Source: Pantoea vagans (GTDB taxonomy: Bacteria > Pseudomonadota > Gammaproteobacteria > Enterobacterales > Enterobacteriaceae). From it: a stretch of DNA of 64,000 nucleotides. Numbering within the stretch: the first letter of the stretch is position 1; each line of letters starts with the position of its first letter. The position numbers and the translations under genes are program-made. Shown in pieces: positions 50,926-61,494 of this stretch. The notes under the pieces are model-generated. The model saw only the letters and a list, made by a program, of their open reading frames with translations, did not search any database and had not been told where the DNA came from. The stretch spans positions 1,426,001 to 1,490,000 of the forward strand of contig NZ_CP038853.1 in NCBI RefSeq assembly GCF_004792415.1. The letters run 5' to 3'.

Positions 50926-51984
50926 TTGCGTCCTGACAAGCCCATCTCGAAACTGGAGTTCTGGTTTTATCGCCATTACCGATCCGTCCACGGCGTGCGT
51001 ATTGCCATCGCCTTTTTACTCTGCTTTATCTTTGTCCGGGCGACCGGTATTCCGGAAGGCACCTGGCCGCTGATTACGCTGGTGGTGGTAATGGGACCGA
51101 TTTCCACCTGGGGAAATGTCTTTCCGCGCGCCCTGCAGCGCATCTGCGGCACGGTGGCGGGGTCGATTTCCGGTCTGATTGCCCTGAAGCTGGAGCTGAT
51201 CTCCATGCCGGTGATGCTGGCCTGGTGCGGCATCATCATGGTAATCAGCGGCTACCTGACGCTGGGCAAGCATCCCTACATGGCGCTGCTGATCGGGATT
51301 ACGCTGAGCGTGGTGGTGGGCGCGCCAACCGGCGACTTCACCGTGGCGCTGTGGCGCGGCGGAGATGTGATTCTGGGATCGCTGATGGCGCTGCTGTTTA
51401 CCGCGATCTGGGCGCAGCGCGCCTATACACACTGGCGCATTCAGCTCTCCGACACGCTGGCGGGCATGGCAAAAATCTATCACGCTGGTTTCTCGCCCAA
51501 CCTGGTTGAAAAGCCACGCCTCAACAAGCCGCTGGGCAAATTGCTGACCAGCGTGATCAAAATGCGGGCGCTGCTGGAGCCGTCGAGCAAAGAGACCCGC
51601 ATCCCGAAGTCGGTGCTTGAAGCGATTCAGACCATAAACCGTAATATGGTTTACACCATTGAGATGCAGATTAATGCCTGGTGGGCCTCGCGTGAGAGTC
51701 ACCTGATAATGCTTAACGCGCCTGCTCTCCGCCGTACACAGCAGATGACAGAGAACACGCTACGGGCGCTCTCGGTCATGGCGATTGAGGGTGAAACAGA
51801 AGAGGTGATAGCCAACAGCCATGAGCTGACCGAAATCAGTGGCGAACTGCGCAGACTGATCGCCGAAGCGGGCAGCGACGGGCTGGAAGAGACGCCAATC
51901 TACGGCTATGTCTGGCTGACGCTGGAACTGGCGAAACAGCTGGAGCGCATGACCGATCTGATGCGGATGGCGCTGCGCAAATAA
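50926..51984 (+). CDS. yeeA: YeeA, FUSC-family inner-membrane protein
   Basis: A 352-residue membrane protein with about five to six N-terminal segments (to about residue 165) and a soluble helical C-terminus, like E. coli YeeA of the FUSC/aromatic-acid exporter family. Motifs TWPLITLVVVMGPISTWGN and ALWRGGDVILGSLMALL are colinear with YeeA. TTG 50926 aligns with the E. coli start and follows GGAAAG. The transported compound is not known. About 260 bases of featureless promoter region precede it. Confidence 0.9.
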   Translation: MRPDKPISKLEFWFYRHYRSVHGVRIAIAFLLCFIFVRATGIPEGTWPLITLVVVMGPISTWGNVFPRALQRICGTVAGSISGLIALKLELISMPVMLAWCGIIMVISGYLTLGKHPYMALLIGITLSVVVGAPTGDFTVALWRGGDVILGSLMALLFTAIWAQRAYTHWRIQLSDTLAGMAKIYHAGFSPNLVEKPRLNKPLGKLLTSVIKMRALLEPSSKETRIPKSVLEAIQTINRNMVYTIEMQINAWWASRESHLIMLNAPALRRTQQMTENTLRALSVMAIEGETEEVIANSHELTEISGELRRLIAEAGSDGLEETPIYGYVWLTLELAKQLERMTDLMRMALRK

Positions 51985-52144
51985 TCACCTCAGACAATGA
52001 CTTAATGTGAAACCGGGTTTCTTTGCGCTAAGATAAGAGCCAGTCTGAATTTAGCTGTGAAAATTGCTTACCTGGCGGGCTAGCCGCTAAGCTGATCGTT
52101 TTGACTCTCTCCCTGCGTCAGCAGGCTTAAAGAAAGGTGCCATC

Positions 52145-52471
52145 ATGGAAAATGCCAAGCAGTCATTTCAGGACGTACTGGAGTTCGTGCGTATGTTCCG
52201 CCGCAAAAACAAACTGCAGCGTGAAATTGTCGACAACGAGAAGAAAATCCGCGATAACCAGAAGCGCGTTCTGCTGCTCGACAACCTGAGCGAATATATC
52301 AAACCCGGCATGAGCGTTGAGGCTATTCAGGAAATCATCGCCAGCATGCGTGTGGATTATGAAGACCGCGTGGATGAGTACATCATCAAAAACGCCGACC
52401 TGTCGAAAGAGCGTCGCGAGCTGTCGAAAAAAATCAAAGCGATGGGCGTGGGCGAACACCCGAAAGCATAA
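52145..52471 (+). CDS. yeeX: YeeX, conserved DUF496 protein
   Basis: A 108-residue, highly charged and helical cytosolic protein of the DUF496 family, nearly identical in layout to E. coli Yee[20 protein letters not shown] and [16 protein letters not shown]. Function is not established; the two long heptad-like helices suggest coiled-coil self-association. AAAGGTG precedes ATG 52145. Order dacD-yeeA-yeeX resembles E. coli. Confidence 0.93.
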   Translation: MENAKQSFQDVLEFVRMFRRKNKLQREIVDNEKKIRDNQKRVLLLDNLSEYIKPGMSVEAIQEIIASMRVDYEDRVDEYIIKNADLSKERRELSKKIKAMGVGEHPKA

Positions 52472-52505
52472 GAACAGAGCGCTTATGCGTTTTGCGTTCC
52501 ATGCG

Positions 52506-52538
52506 AACCCGCATTCACTTCGGTGGTGCGGGTTTTTT
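52506..52538 (+). terminator. Rho-independent terminator after yeeX
   Basis: 8-bp stem AACCCGCA/TGCGGGTT (52506-52513 with 52527-52534) with extra CAC/GTG pairing inside around TTCG, followed by six T residues. It lies between convergent yeeX and lacI. Confidence 0.88.
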
Positions 52539-52559
52539 ATTGCCTGTCTCAGCGCAGAA

Positions 52560-53621
52560 TTATTTACCTGCCAGCCTGCGGGCAATCTCCTGTAGCTGAC
52601 GGGAGAGCGCCACGACATCGACCCGCTCATCCGCGGGCGGGGCGGTGGTCTCACGGATCACCAGCGTGGTTTCCAGCGCGTTGTCTGGTGCTTCTTCACC
52701 CTGAAGCCGCGCCAGCATCCGCTCAACACTCTGCGCGCCAAGATAGTGTAAATCCTGCCGCACCGTGGTCAGCGGCGGCTGATACCACGCGCTCTCGGCG
52801 GTATCGTCATAACCAATCACGGAGATCTCGCCAGGAATGGCGACGCCATATTGATGCAGCGCGCGCATTGCACCCAGCGCCATCTGATCGTTGGCCACCA
52901 GCAGCGCCTGCGGCAGGTCATCGGGCAATTGTGTCAGCAGCGCCTGATAACCCGACTGCGCGCTCCAGTCACCGCGCAGCGCGCAATGCGGCGTTAGCTG
53001 ATGATCGGCCAGCGCCTGACGCCATGCGTTTTCGCGCTGACGGGCTGACACCGAGCGCAGCGGCCCGCTTAACAGGCCAATCTGACGATGCCCCAGCGCA
53101 ACCAGATGTTCAACGGCGGCACGTGCGCCGGACTCATTGGGATACTGACACTGCGCCACCGACGCCTGCGGTTCGACATCCAGAAACAGCACCGGCTTGC
53201 CGCCGCACAGCAGCTGGATCTGCTGCGCTTCATCGGCATCCAGCGGCAGGTTAATCAGCAGCCCATCAACCCGCTGAGCCAGCAGTTCATTCACGATGGC
53301 GGCCGCATCGTGGCCGCTGTCCATCGCAATCACCAGATGATAACCCGCCCGTGCAGCACGCTGCTGAATCGACGAGGCGATCTGCGCCGGTGCCATCAGG
53401 GCCAGGTCGCTGGTCGCGAGACCTAACGTGCGCGTCGCCTTGCCCGCCAGCTGCTGCGCCACCCGGTTGGGCACATAATTGAGCTGCTGCATCGCCGCCT
53501 CAACCCTTTCCCGCGTGCGGGCTGACACCTGTTCAGAACGATTTAAAACACGTGAAACGGTTTGATATGAGACGCCGGCCAGTTGAGCGACATCATCAAG
53601 GGTCACGGAGCGGGAAGTCAT
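52560..53621 (-). CDS. lacI: LacI-type repressor, very similar to the lac repressor
   Basis: A 353-residue LacI/GalR protein. The DNA-binding headpiece VTLDDVAQLAGVSYQTVSRV has the same recognition residues (Tyr-Gln-Thr) as E. coli LacI, followed by NYVPNRVAQQLAGK as hinge helix. The core has LVANDQMALGAMRA and VIGYDDTAES, and the C-terminus (LSRQLQEIARRLAGK) has a Leu heptad as in the LacI tetramer helix. No lacZ or lacY is near, so its regulon is elsewhere or lost. ATG 53621 was chosen by alignment; the frame to 53702 is an extension. Confidence 0.85.
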   Translation of the reverse strand: MTSRSVTLDDVAQLAGVSYQTVSRVLNRSEQVSARTRERVEAAMQQLNYVPNRVAQQLAGKATRTLGLATSDLALMAPAQIASSIQQRAARAGYHLVIAMDSGHDAAAIVNELLAQRVDGLLINLPLDADEAQQIQLLCGGKPVLFLDVEPQASVAQCQYPNESGARAAVEHLVALGHRQIGLLSGPLRSVSARQRENAWRQALADHQLTPHCALRGDWSAQSGYQALLTQLPDDLPQALLVANDQMALGAMRALHQYGVAIPGEISVIGYDDTAESAWYQPPLTTVRQDLHYLGAQSVERMLARLQGEEAPDNALETTLVIRETTAPPADERVDVVALSRQLQEIARRLAGK

Positions 53622-53749
53622 TGAACTCTCCAGTAGATGAAGCGACGAGTGTAACAAATTTTCATGCTGTGCTGCTGCTGCCAGCCACACGTTCACCGCC
53701 ACGCCAGCGGGAAACGTGGCGGCAGCCGACCCGCGAACGCTGCCGGTTG
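53622..53749. promoter_or_regulatory. Gap between the PanE-like gene and lacI
   Basis: Holds an 8-bp GC-rich inverted repeat (53696-53703 with 53715-53722) without a T tract, perhaps a weak terminator for the upstream minus-strand gene, and the likely lacI promoter. No operator-like palindrome resembling lacO was seen. Confidence 0.35.
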
Positions 53750-54664
53750 TTAACGCTGCTGCAGATAGACCTGCAGGTTTACAACCACCACATTCAGCAG
53801 CGGCGTGGCAAGCCCGTTTCGTTTCGCCCGCAGCAGCAGGTCGCCGATGATCTGATCGGCTTCAATATCATAACCCTGGGTGAGATCGCGGTACATTGAG
53901 GAGGTCATCGGGGTCGCGGGATTGTTTAACAGTTCAAAAATGCGGGCCGTCACCGCCGGGCGCGGCTGATAGCCTTCGGCAGTAATGACGGACAGAATCT
54001 CCGTAAAGATCCCCTGAAGCAGCGCTTCGCCGCCGCGCGCGGTGAGGATCTGCCGGGTATCGCCGCGTGCCAGGCAGCAGACTGCGCCGAGGGTGCTGAG
54101 CAGCAGCCACTTTTCCCACAGCTCATCCATAATGTTATCGCTGAACAGGGTATCAACCTGACAGTCGCGCAGCGCAGCATCAACCCGCTGCAGCCGTTCA
54201 TCATTGCTGCCGTCCAGCGCGCCGTATAAGAGCTGGTGCAGCGGCGTCATCTGGATGACTTCGCCCTGTTCACCCAGCGTGGCGTTGATTTTGCACAGGC
54301 CACCAATCACCTTATCTTCGCCGAAACGCTGTTGCAGCGTTGCGATATGCCGCATTCCGTTGAGAATCGGCATGATCAGCGTGTCCGGGCCGACGGCCGG
54401 CGAAATGTCCTCCATCACCTGATCAAGGGCAAAGCTTTTCACCGTCACAATAATCAGATCAAAGTGACCCGTCAGGGTGCTGGCCTGCGTCAGTTGCGGC
54501 TGTAACTTTTCGGTGCCCTGCGGCGTCTGCAACACCAGCCCATTGTTTTGCAGCTGCTGATAACGGCGTTCACGCACCAGAAAAGTCACGTCCTGACCCG
54601 CCTGAGCCAGTCGTGCACCAAAGTATCCACCGGTCGCGCCGGCGCCTGCCATCAGAATCCGCAT
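53750..54664 (-). CDS. PanE/ApbA-family ketopantoate reductase-like oxidoreductase
   Basis: A 304-residue NADP-dependent 2-dehydropantoate 2-reductase-family protein. MRILMAGAGATGGYFGARLAQAG is the Rossmann start (GAGATGGYFG), TVKSFALDQ carries the conserved Lys, and the C-terminal domain has SSMYRDLTQG with conserved Ser and Asp. Its distance from pantothenate genes and divergence from canonical PanE suggest a paralogue reducing a related 2-oxo acid. Likely a single-gene unit; 180 featureless bases lie upstream. Confidence 0.82.
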   Translation of the reverse strand: MRILMAGAGATGGYFGARLAQAGQDVTFLVRERRYQQLQNNGLVLQTPQGTEKLQPQLTQASTLTGHFDLIIVTVKSFALDQVMEDISPAVGPDTLIMPILNGMRHIATLQQRFGEDKVIGGLCKINATLGEQGEVIQMTPLHQLLYGALDGSNDERLQRVDAALRDCQVDTLFSDNIMDELWEKWLLLSTLGAVCCLARGDTRQILTARGGEALLQGIFTEILSVITAEGYQPRPAVTARIFELLNNPATPMTSSMYRDLTQGYDIEADQIIGDLLLRAKRNGLATPLLNVVVVNLQVYLQQR

Positions 54665-54844
54665 TCCACTCTCCCTTTGCTGAAAGCCTTTACCTTAGAA
54701 CGCCGTGAGTGCACTTACCAGCGTTAGCCTCCGGCGCAGCGTATCGGGGTGCGTGAAAAAACAGGCAGGGAAAGCGTGAGCAGTGAGGCGGGGATGCAGA
54801 AAAATCAGATTTTCCCGGTCAGAAGGGCGAATCAGCGTGCGGCG

Positions 54845-55618
54845 TTAAAGCCGGGTAACGCCCAGCGCGGCGGCCTGCTGTTCCCACGCCAGCACGTCCT
54901 GATAGTCGTCTCGCTGCACCGGGCTGAATCCACTGATGAGATTGTCGTCGCAGACGCCGCGCCAGGCGGGATCGCTTACCAGCTGATGCAGCGCCGTGCG
55001 TAATGTCGCCAGCCGGGCCGCTGACGTTGAGGCGGCCGTAATCAGCGGCAATCCGGGTGCGGCGGGCGTCTCACCGATGATATGCAGGCCGCGCAGTTCA
55101 TCCGGCGCATAGCGCGCCAGCAGCGCCCAGCTCACACAGTCGATAGCGGCGATATCTGCCTGCGAATCACGCAGCGCTGCCAGCGACTGACGGTGTCCGC
55201 CGCTCAGCAGCAGCTGTGAAAAGGTCACGCCCTGACGCGCCGCCACAAACCGCAGCGCGTTATAGCCGGATTGTGAGTCCGGGCTGTTAGCCACGGCCCG
55301 CTGACCGTTGAAATCGGCCAGCGTCGCCTGTTTATCCCGCGCCACCAGCCAGCTGCGATAATCGCGCCCGCTGCAGCCCGCAGCCAGATAGTGAAAGGTG
55401 CCGACCAGCTGAACCGCCGGTAACTGGCTGACCAGCGGATAGCCGCAGGTCTGACTCAGCAGCAACCGGTCATCCCGCCAGTGGACCAGCAGATCGTCAG
55501 GCCAGACCGGCTGCGCGTAGGTGTTGTGCTGCGCCAGCAGCGTAACCACAGCCTGCATCAATGCCCGCGTGGCAGGCGGATGGAGGGCATACATGGGCAA
55601 AGCGAGCAGATTATTCAT
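54845..55618 (-). CDS. PhnD-like periplasmic-binding-fold protein without signal peptide
   Basis: A 257-residue protein of the phosphate/phosphonate-binding type (PhnD fold): CGYPLV, RAVANSPDSQSGYNALR and DSQADIAAIDCVSWALL match the hinge and ligand-loop regions of that family. It begins MNNLLALPMYALHP and has no Sec signal, so it is probably cytosolic. Its start overlaps the end of the desaturase gene by eight bases, so both are one unit. The ligand is unknown. The frame open to 55771 lies inside the desaturase gene. Confidence 0.7.
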   Translation of the reverse strand: MNNLLALPMYALHPPATRALMQAVVTLLAQHNTYAQPVWPDDLLVHWRDDRLLLSQTCGYPLVSQLPAVQLVGTFHYLAAGCSGRDYRSWLVARDKQATLADFNGQRAVANSPDSQSGYNALRFVAARQGVTFSQLLLSGGHRQSLAALRDSQADIAAIDCVSWALLARYAPDELRGLHIIGETPAAPGLPLITAASTSAARLATLRTALHQLVSDPAWRGVCDDNLISGFSPVQRDDYQDVLAWEQQAAALGVTRL

Positions 55619-56573
55619 GGGTTTTCTCCCCTGAGCGGCCCGGATGGGCATTGACGCTAACCGGTCTGGCCCAGAACTGACGCAGCCAGACCTGATAGCC
55701 CGCCACCCGAAAACCGTGGTTGCGCTGATAGTATTGCTCGCGGTCGCGAAGATAGAGCGGGCGCAGGCCATACCAGGGAACGCCAGGCAGATCGTGATGC
55801 ACTGAATGGTAGTTCAGATTCAGGAACAGTATGCGCCAGGGCCAGGCCGCTTCATTATTCACCGAACGTGCCAGCGGGTCGTCCGCCGCACGATGCTCAT
55901 AAAAGGATCGTATCTTGGTCAGTGCCAGCGCCGGATAACTTACCGCCAGCAGATACCACAGCGGCGAAAACCCGAGCTCCGCCATCCAGTAAAACAGCAG
56001 AGCCAGCAGCGCGCCATGCAGCAGCCACATGCCCGTCGCAGAGCGATCGCCACGGCGCAACGTCGGCCACATCCCGCCAAGGGTCGACGCGATATCCAGT
56101 AGCGGGCCAAGCAGCAACCGTCCCGGAAACGTGTTGCGCAGATGAATCAGCCGCTGCTGCCAGCGCGGCAACTGCGCCCAGCGTGCAGCGGAAAAATAGT
56201 AGGTTTCCGGGTCTTCGTCCGGCTCGGTCAGGGTGTGATTGCGATGATGGGCCAGATGAGAGTCACGATAGAGCCCATAGGGATACCAGACCGCCAGCGG
56301 CAGGGTGCCGAACAGCTGATTCACCCGCGGCCAGCGCGTGGGATGACCGTGGATCAGCTCATGCTGCAGTGACATATACCAGGTGGTGAAAACGATCAGC
56401 AGCAGGGTAGCGGGCATCTGTCCCAGCGTCTGCCAGTTCAGCATCACCGAGAACCAGCCACCGTAAATCACGGCCATCAGCAGCCAGGTTGGCAGTTCGC
56501 TGCGCCAGAGCCAGCTGCGCGCGCGCTGTTTCAGCCAGGCGCGCTGCTGTAAAGAGAGATAACCGTTGTGCAT
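55611..56573 (-). CDS. Membrane fatty acid desaturase-family protein
   Basis: A 320-residue di-iron membrane desaturase/hydroxylase. The three histidine boxes are present: HELIHGH (near 92), HLAHHRNH (near 127) and HSVHHD (near 263), separated by hydrophobic segments as in the PF00487 fold. It would desaturate or hydroxylate a lipid acyl chain or a similar substrate; which one cannot be read. Translationally coupled with a PhnD-like gene. Divergent from the LLM oxidoreductase gene. Confidence 0.83.
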   Translation of the reverse strand: MHNGYLSLQQRAWLKQRARSWLWRSELPTWLLMAVIYGGWFSVMLNWQTLGQMPATLLLIVFTTWYMSLQHELIHGHPTRWPRVNQLFGTLPLAVWYPYGLYRDSHLAHHRNHTLTEPDEDPETYYFSAARWAQLPRWQQRLIHLRNTFPGRLLLGPLLDIASTLGGMWPTLRRGDRSATGMWLLHGALLALLFYWMAELGFSPLWYLLAVSYPALALTKIRSFYEHRAADDPLARSVNNEAAWPWRILFLNLNYHSVHHDLPGVPWYGLRPLYLRDREQYYQRNHGFRVAGYQVWLRQFWARPVSVNAHPGRSGEKTHE

Positions 56574-56781
56574 CGTTCACCTGACAGCAGAAGCGGGAGT
56601 CTGGAGAGTGAAAGAAAGCGCGGACAAAGACAAAGTGGATAATCTGCTTAGCTATGTCGAAATTCCTGAATATGGCGCTTAAAGATATTGACTATCAGTG
56701 GCGGCGCGGAGGGCGTAACCTTTCCCTATCAAAAATCGACTCATGCCCACAGGCGTTTATCGCCTGTCAGGAGAAATACAG
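56574..56781. promoter_or_regulatory. Divergent promoter region, desaturase and LLM oxidoreductase
   Basis: About 208 bases between divergent genes. AGGAG precedes the plus-strand ATG. No clear operator or promoter hexamer pair could be fixed. Confidence 0.35.
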
Positions 56782-57804
56782 ATGAAAAATATCGGCTTCT
56801 TATCCTTTGGTCACTGGACGCCTTCGTCGCAGTCCGCCACCCGCACCGCGCAGGATGTGTTACTGCAATCGATCGACTTAGCGGTCGCCGCCGAAGAGCT
56901 GGGCGCAGATGGTGCTTATTTCCGTGTCCACCATTTTGCCCGCCAGCTCAGTTCGCCGTTTCCGCTGCTGGCTGCCGTGGCAGCACGCACCAAAACGATT
57001 GAGATCGGCACCGGTGTCATCGACATGCGCTACGAAAACCCGCTCTACATGGTGGAAGACGCCAGCGCGGCAGACCTCATCTCCAACGGTCGTCTGCAAC
57101 TGGGTCTGAGCCGCGGTTCCCCTGAGCAGGTTATCGATGGCTGGCGCTACTTTGGCTTTGAACCGAAAGCGGGTGAAAGCGATGCGGATATGGGCCGTCG
57201 CCACACCGAAGAGTTTCTGGACGTGCTGCGCGGCGAAGGCTTTGCTAAGCCGAATCCACAGCCGATGTTTCCGAATCCGCCAGGTCTGCTGCGCCCTGAG
57301 CCGCTTTCGGAAGGGCTGCGTGACCGTATCTGGTGGGGATCCGGCTCCAACGCCACCGCAGAATGGGCGGCGAAAATGGGCATGAATCTGCAAAGTTCAA
57401 CCCTGAAAGATGATGAGACCGGCGAGCCGTTCCACATTCAGCAGGCGAAACAGATCCGCGCCTACCGCGAGGCCTGGAAAGCGGCGGGGCATCAGCATGC
57501 GCCACGCGTTTCCGTCAGTCGCAGCATCTTTGCGCTGGTAAATGATATGGACCGCGCCTACTTTGGCCGCAGCGGTAACGATCAGGATTCCGTTGGCTTC
57601 CTGGATGAGAAAACCCGCGCCATCTTTGGCCGCAGCTATGCCGCAGAGCCAGAAGTACTGATTAAGCAGCTGGCGCAGGATGAGGCGATTGCCGAAGCGG
57701 ACACGCTGCTGCTGACCGTGCCTAATCAGCTTGGTGTCGCCTACAACGCCCATGTGATTGAGGCGATTCTGAAGTACGTCGCCCCGGAACTCGGCTGGCG
57801 TTAA
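56782..57804 (+). CDS. LLM-class flavin-dependent oxidoreductase
   Basis: A 340-residue bacterial luciferase-like TIM-barrel protein. IGFLSFGHWTP at the N-terminus, GADGAYFRVHHFARQ, TIEIGTGVIDMRYENP and LGLSRGSPEQV are family motifs binding FMN. Such enzymes oxidise varied substrates with reduced flavin; the closest named group is YhbW/MsnO-like oxidoreductases. ATG 56782 with AGGAG upstream is preferred to the earlier in-frame ATG 56743. Single gene with its own terminator. Confidence 0.85.
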   Translation: MKNIGFLSFGHWTPSSQSATRTAQDVLLQSIDLAVAAEELGADGAYFRVHHFARQLSSPFPLLAAVAARTKTIEIGTGVIDMRYENPLYMVEDASAADLISNGRLQLGLSRGSPEQVIDGWRYFGFEPKAGESDADMGRRHTEEFLDVLRGEGFAKPNPQPMFPNPPGLLRPEPLSEGLRDRIWWGSGSNATAEWAAKMGMNLQSSTLKDDETGEPFHIQQAKQIRAYREAWKAAGHQHAPRVSVSRSIFALVNDMDRAYFGRSGNDQDSVGFLDEKTRAIFGRSYAAEPEVLIKQLAQDEAIAEADTLLLTVPNQLGVAYNAHVIEAILKYVAPELGWR

Positions 57805-57814
57805 ATCTGAAGTC

Positions 57815-57850
57815 GAGCGCCCGCGTAAGCCGGGCGCTCTGTTGTTTCTT
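57815..57850 (+). terminator. Rho-independent terminator after the LLM oxidoreductase gene
   Basis: Perfect 9-bp stem GAGCGCCCG/CGGGCGCTC (57815-57823 with 57831-57839), 7-base loop, T-rich tail. Confidence 0.85.
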
Positions 57851-58153
57851 TCATAAAGCGGTGTTACCTGCCATTCACCTCTGCAATCGTTAACGCTTTT
57901 TAATCATTTTCTCTTCTCGTATTTCTGCCGTTTCTGCTTCGCACCTCTTTCGTCCATCCCTGCAACTACACCGGTTTAGCCAGCGAATGCGGCCATAGCA
58001 GGTCTGGCCGCTGCTCAGCCAGCCATGAATAAGACGGTTGTGTAACCGGTTGTGCCGGAATAGTCTGATTAGCATCGATGCCGCTTCGTTGATGATTCCG
58101 GGTAGTAACATCCGTTGCGCCATTGCTGGAAGCTGTTGAAACAAACCTTATTC
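57851..58153. other. Intergenic stretch before the katG regulatory site
   Basis: About 300 bases with no convincing gene. A minus-strand frame of 84 codons (57890-58144) is basic and rich in Arg/Cys with no motif, and is judged spurious. A short direct repeat CGGTTGTG occurs near 58030-58050. Nothing else was recognised. Confidence 0.4.
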
Positions 58154-58190
58154 AAAGGGATAAGCTATCAATCTTATAGGATGAGACAGG
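58154..58190 (+). promoter_or_regulatory. OxyR-type binding site upstream of katG
   Basis: Four tetrads at 11-base steps: AAAG (58154-58157), CTAT (58165-58168), ATAG (58176-58179), CAGG (58187-58190). The OxyR consensus is ATAG-N7-CTAT-N7-ATAG-N7-CTAT; the two central tetrads are perfect and the first has three of four matches. It ends beside the -35 position of a TATAGA -10 box at 58212-58217, the usual activator placement. Confidence 0.75.
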
Positions 58191-58216
58191 TGTGAGTTCC
58201 TGAAAATCCTCTATAG

Positions 58217-60469
<2,253 letters not shown>

Positions 60470-60509
60470 TTGCTGTTGACGTTATTAAAGCTGTAATTCG
60501 CTAATACTC

Positions 60510-60560
60510 AACTGCACCCTAAAAGTCGGAGATCCGACTGATTAAGGTGCAGTTTTTTTT
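60510..60560 (+). terminator. Branched palindromic terminator after katG
   Basis: Outer 9-bp arms AACTGCACC/GGTGCAGTT (60510-60518 with 60546-60554) enclose an inner AGTCGG/CCGACT hairpin, followed by seven or more T residues. It works as a terminator by form. The nested symmetry also resembles abutted terminal inverted repeats of an IS3-type element; that is speculative. Confidence 0.75.
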
Positions 60561-60764
60561 GCCAGATTTCTTCTGATTACTGGCCCTGTCTTCTGCGTAT
60601 GGAAGCCACGCCGCAACTTTTTCATCGGATTTAGCCCAATCCTTTGCCTCCCCGGAAACGTTTTTTATTCTCATCCTGATGAAGACAGTTGATCCCCGTG
60701 CAGGTCCGGTTCAGGAGAATAAGAGAATGGAACTGATTAATAATTGCTCGCCATTGTCCGCCGG
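60561..60764. other. Gap between the katG terminator and the chpS operator
   Basis: About 200 bases. The chpS frame is open here from 60679, but the extension lacks ribosome sites and family similarity. No other feature was seen. Confidence 0.4.
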
Positions 60765-60784
60765 TGTTATATTAAAATATAACA
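60765..60784. promoter_or_regulatory. Perfect palindrome at the chpS ribosome site, probable autoregulatory operator
   Basis: TGTTATATT and AATATAACA (60765-60773 and 60776-60784) form a perfect 9-bp inverted repeat with an AA centre. It overlaps TATATT/TATAAC -10-like sequence and is followed at once by AGGAGG and the chpS ATG. MazE-type antitoxins autoregulate by binding such sites. Confidence 0.7.
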
Positions 60785-60798
60785 TCAGGAGGTGTTTT

Positions 60799-61056
60799 AT
60801 GTTTATCACGCGTCTTAAAAAGGTTGGCGGATCGGTCATGCTGGCGGTTCCTCCCGCCGTTCTGAAAACCCTGGCATTGTCGACAAACAGCGAAGTCGGT
60901 ATGACTATCGATAATGGTTATCTGATCGTTAAGCCCCAGAATCGCCCGCGATATTCACTCGAGGAACTGCTGGCGCAATGCGATCCACACGCTCAAATGA
61001 GCACAGAGGATCGGGAATGGATTAATGCGCCTGCAGCAGGTAAGGAGAACCTCTAA
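60799..61056 (+). CDS. chpS: ChpS-like MazE/AbrB-fold antitoxin
   Basis: An 85-residue protein with an N-terminal swapped-hairpin AbrB/MazE DNA-binding domain (ITRLKKVGGSVMLAVPPAVLKTL) and a C-terminal RYSLEELLAQCD segment nearly identical to E. coli ChpS, which wraps the ChpB toxin. ATG 60799 with AGGAGG eight bases upstream is chosen; the longer frame from 60679 runs through the operator. Followed directly by chpB. Confidence 0.88.
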   Translation: MFITRLKKVGGSVMLAVPPAVLKTLALSTNSEVGMTIDNGYLIVKPQNRPRYSLEELLAQCDPHAQMSTEDREWINAPAAGKENL

Positions 61057-61389
61057 ATGGAGAGAGGGGAAATCTGGCTGGTGACACTCGATCCCACCGC
61101 AGGTCATGAACAAAGTGGAAAACGTCCGGTACTGATCGTTTCTCCGGCCTCGTTTAACGCGTTCACCCGATTACCGATTGTGGTGCCGGTCACCAGCGGC
61201 GGAAATTTTGCCCGCTCAGCAGGTTTTGTGGTTTCACTGGATGAGGCGGGTTGCAGGACAAAGGGCGTCATTCGCTGCGATCAGCCGAGGACGCTCGATA
61301 TGGAAGCCCGCGAAGGCAGGCGGCTTGAACAACTACCTGACGCTATCGTGAATGAAGTGCTGGCACGTCTTGAAGCCATTCTGAACTGA
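61057..61389 (+). CDS. chpB: ChpB-like MazF/PemK endoribonuclease toxin
   Basis: A 110-residue PemK/MazF toxin. The N-terminal ERGEIWLVTLDPTAGHEQSGKRP contains the conserved GxI and Gly-His-Glu-Gln loop, and PVTSGGNFARSAGF is the ChpB-specific core with the catalytic Thr-Ser. Such toxins cleave mRNA at short motifs. Its ATG directly abuts the chpS stop, giving a classic antitoxin-first unit. Confidence 0.88.
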   Translation: MERGEIWLVTLDPTAGHEQSGKRPVLIVSPASFNAFTRLPIVVPVTSGGNFARSAGFVVSLDEAGCRTKGVIRCDQPRTLDMEAREGRRLEQLPDAIVNEVLARLEAILN

Positions 61390-61404
61390 ACAGATGATTT
61401 GGCT

Positions 61405-61437
61405 AAAAAACCCGCTCCGGTTTCCCTGAGCGGGTTT
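61405..61437. terminator. Bidirectional terminator between chpB and the peptide transporter genes
   Basis: Perfect 10-bp stem (61408-61417 with 61428-61437) with a 10-base loop. The A run at 61405-61410 is a T run on the minus strand, so it mainly ends the transporter operon; on the plus strand it closes chpSB weakly. Confidence 0.75.
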
Positions 61438-61494
61438 ACGAATCTGGCTCATCTGACCGGGCACGTCTTTGCCAGTAACTGACTACTCATCACG

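Noticed and set aside
57890..58144. 84-codon minus-strand frame before katG
   Set aside because: Basic, Arg/Cys-rich composition, no motif, no clear ribosome site; judged spurious.
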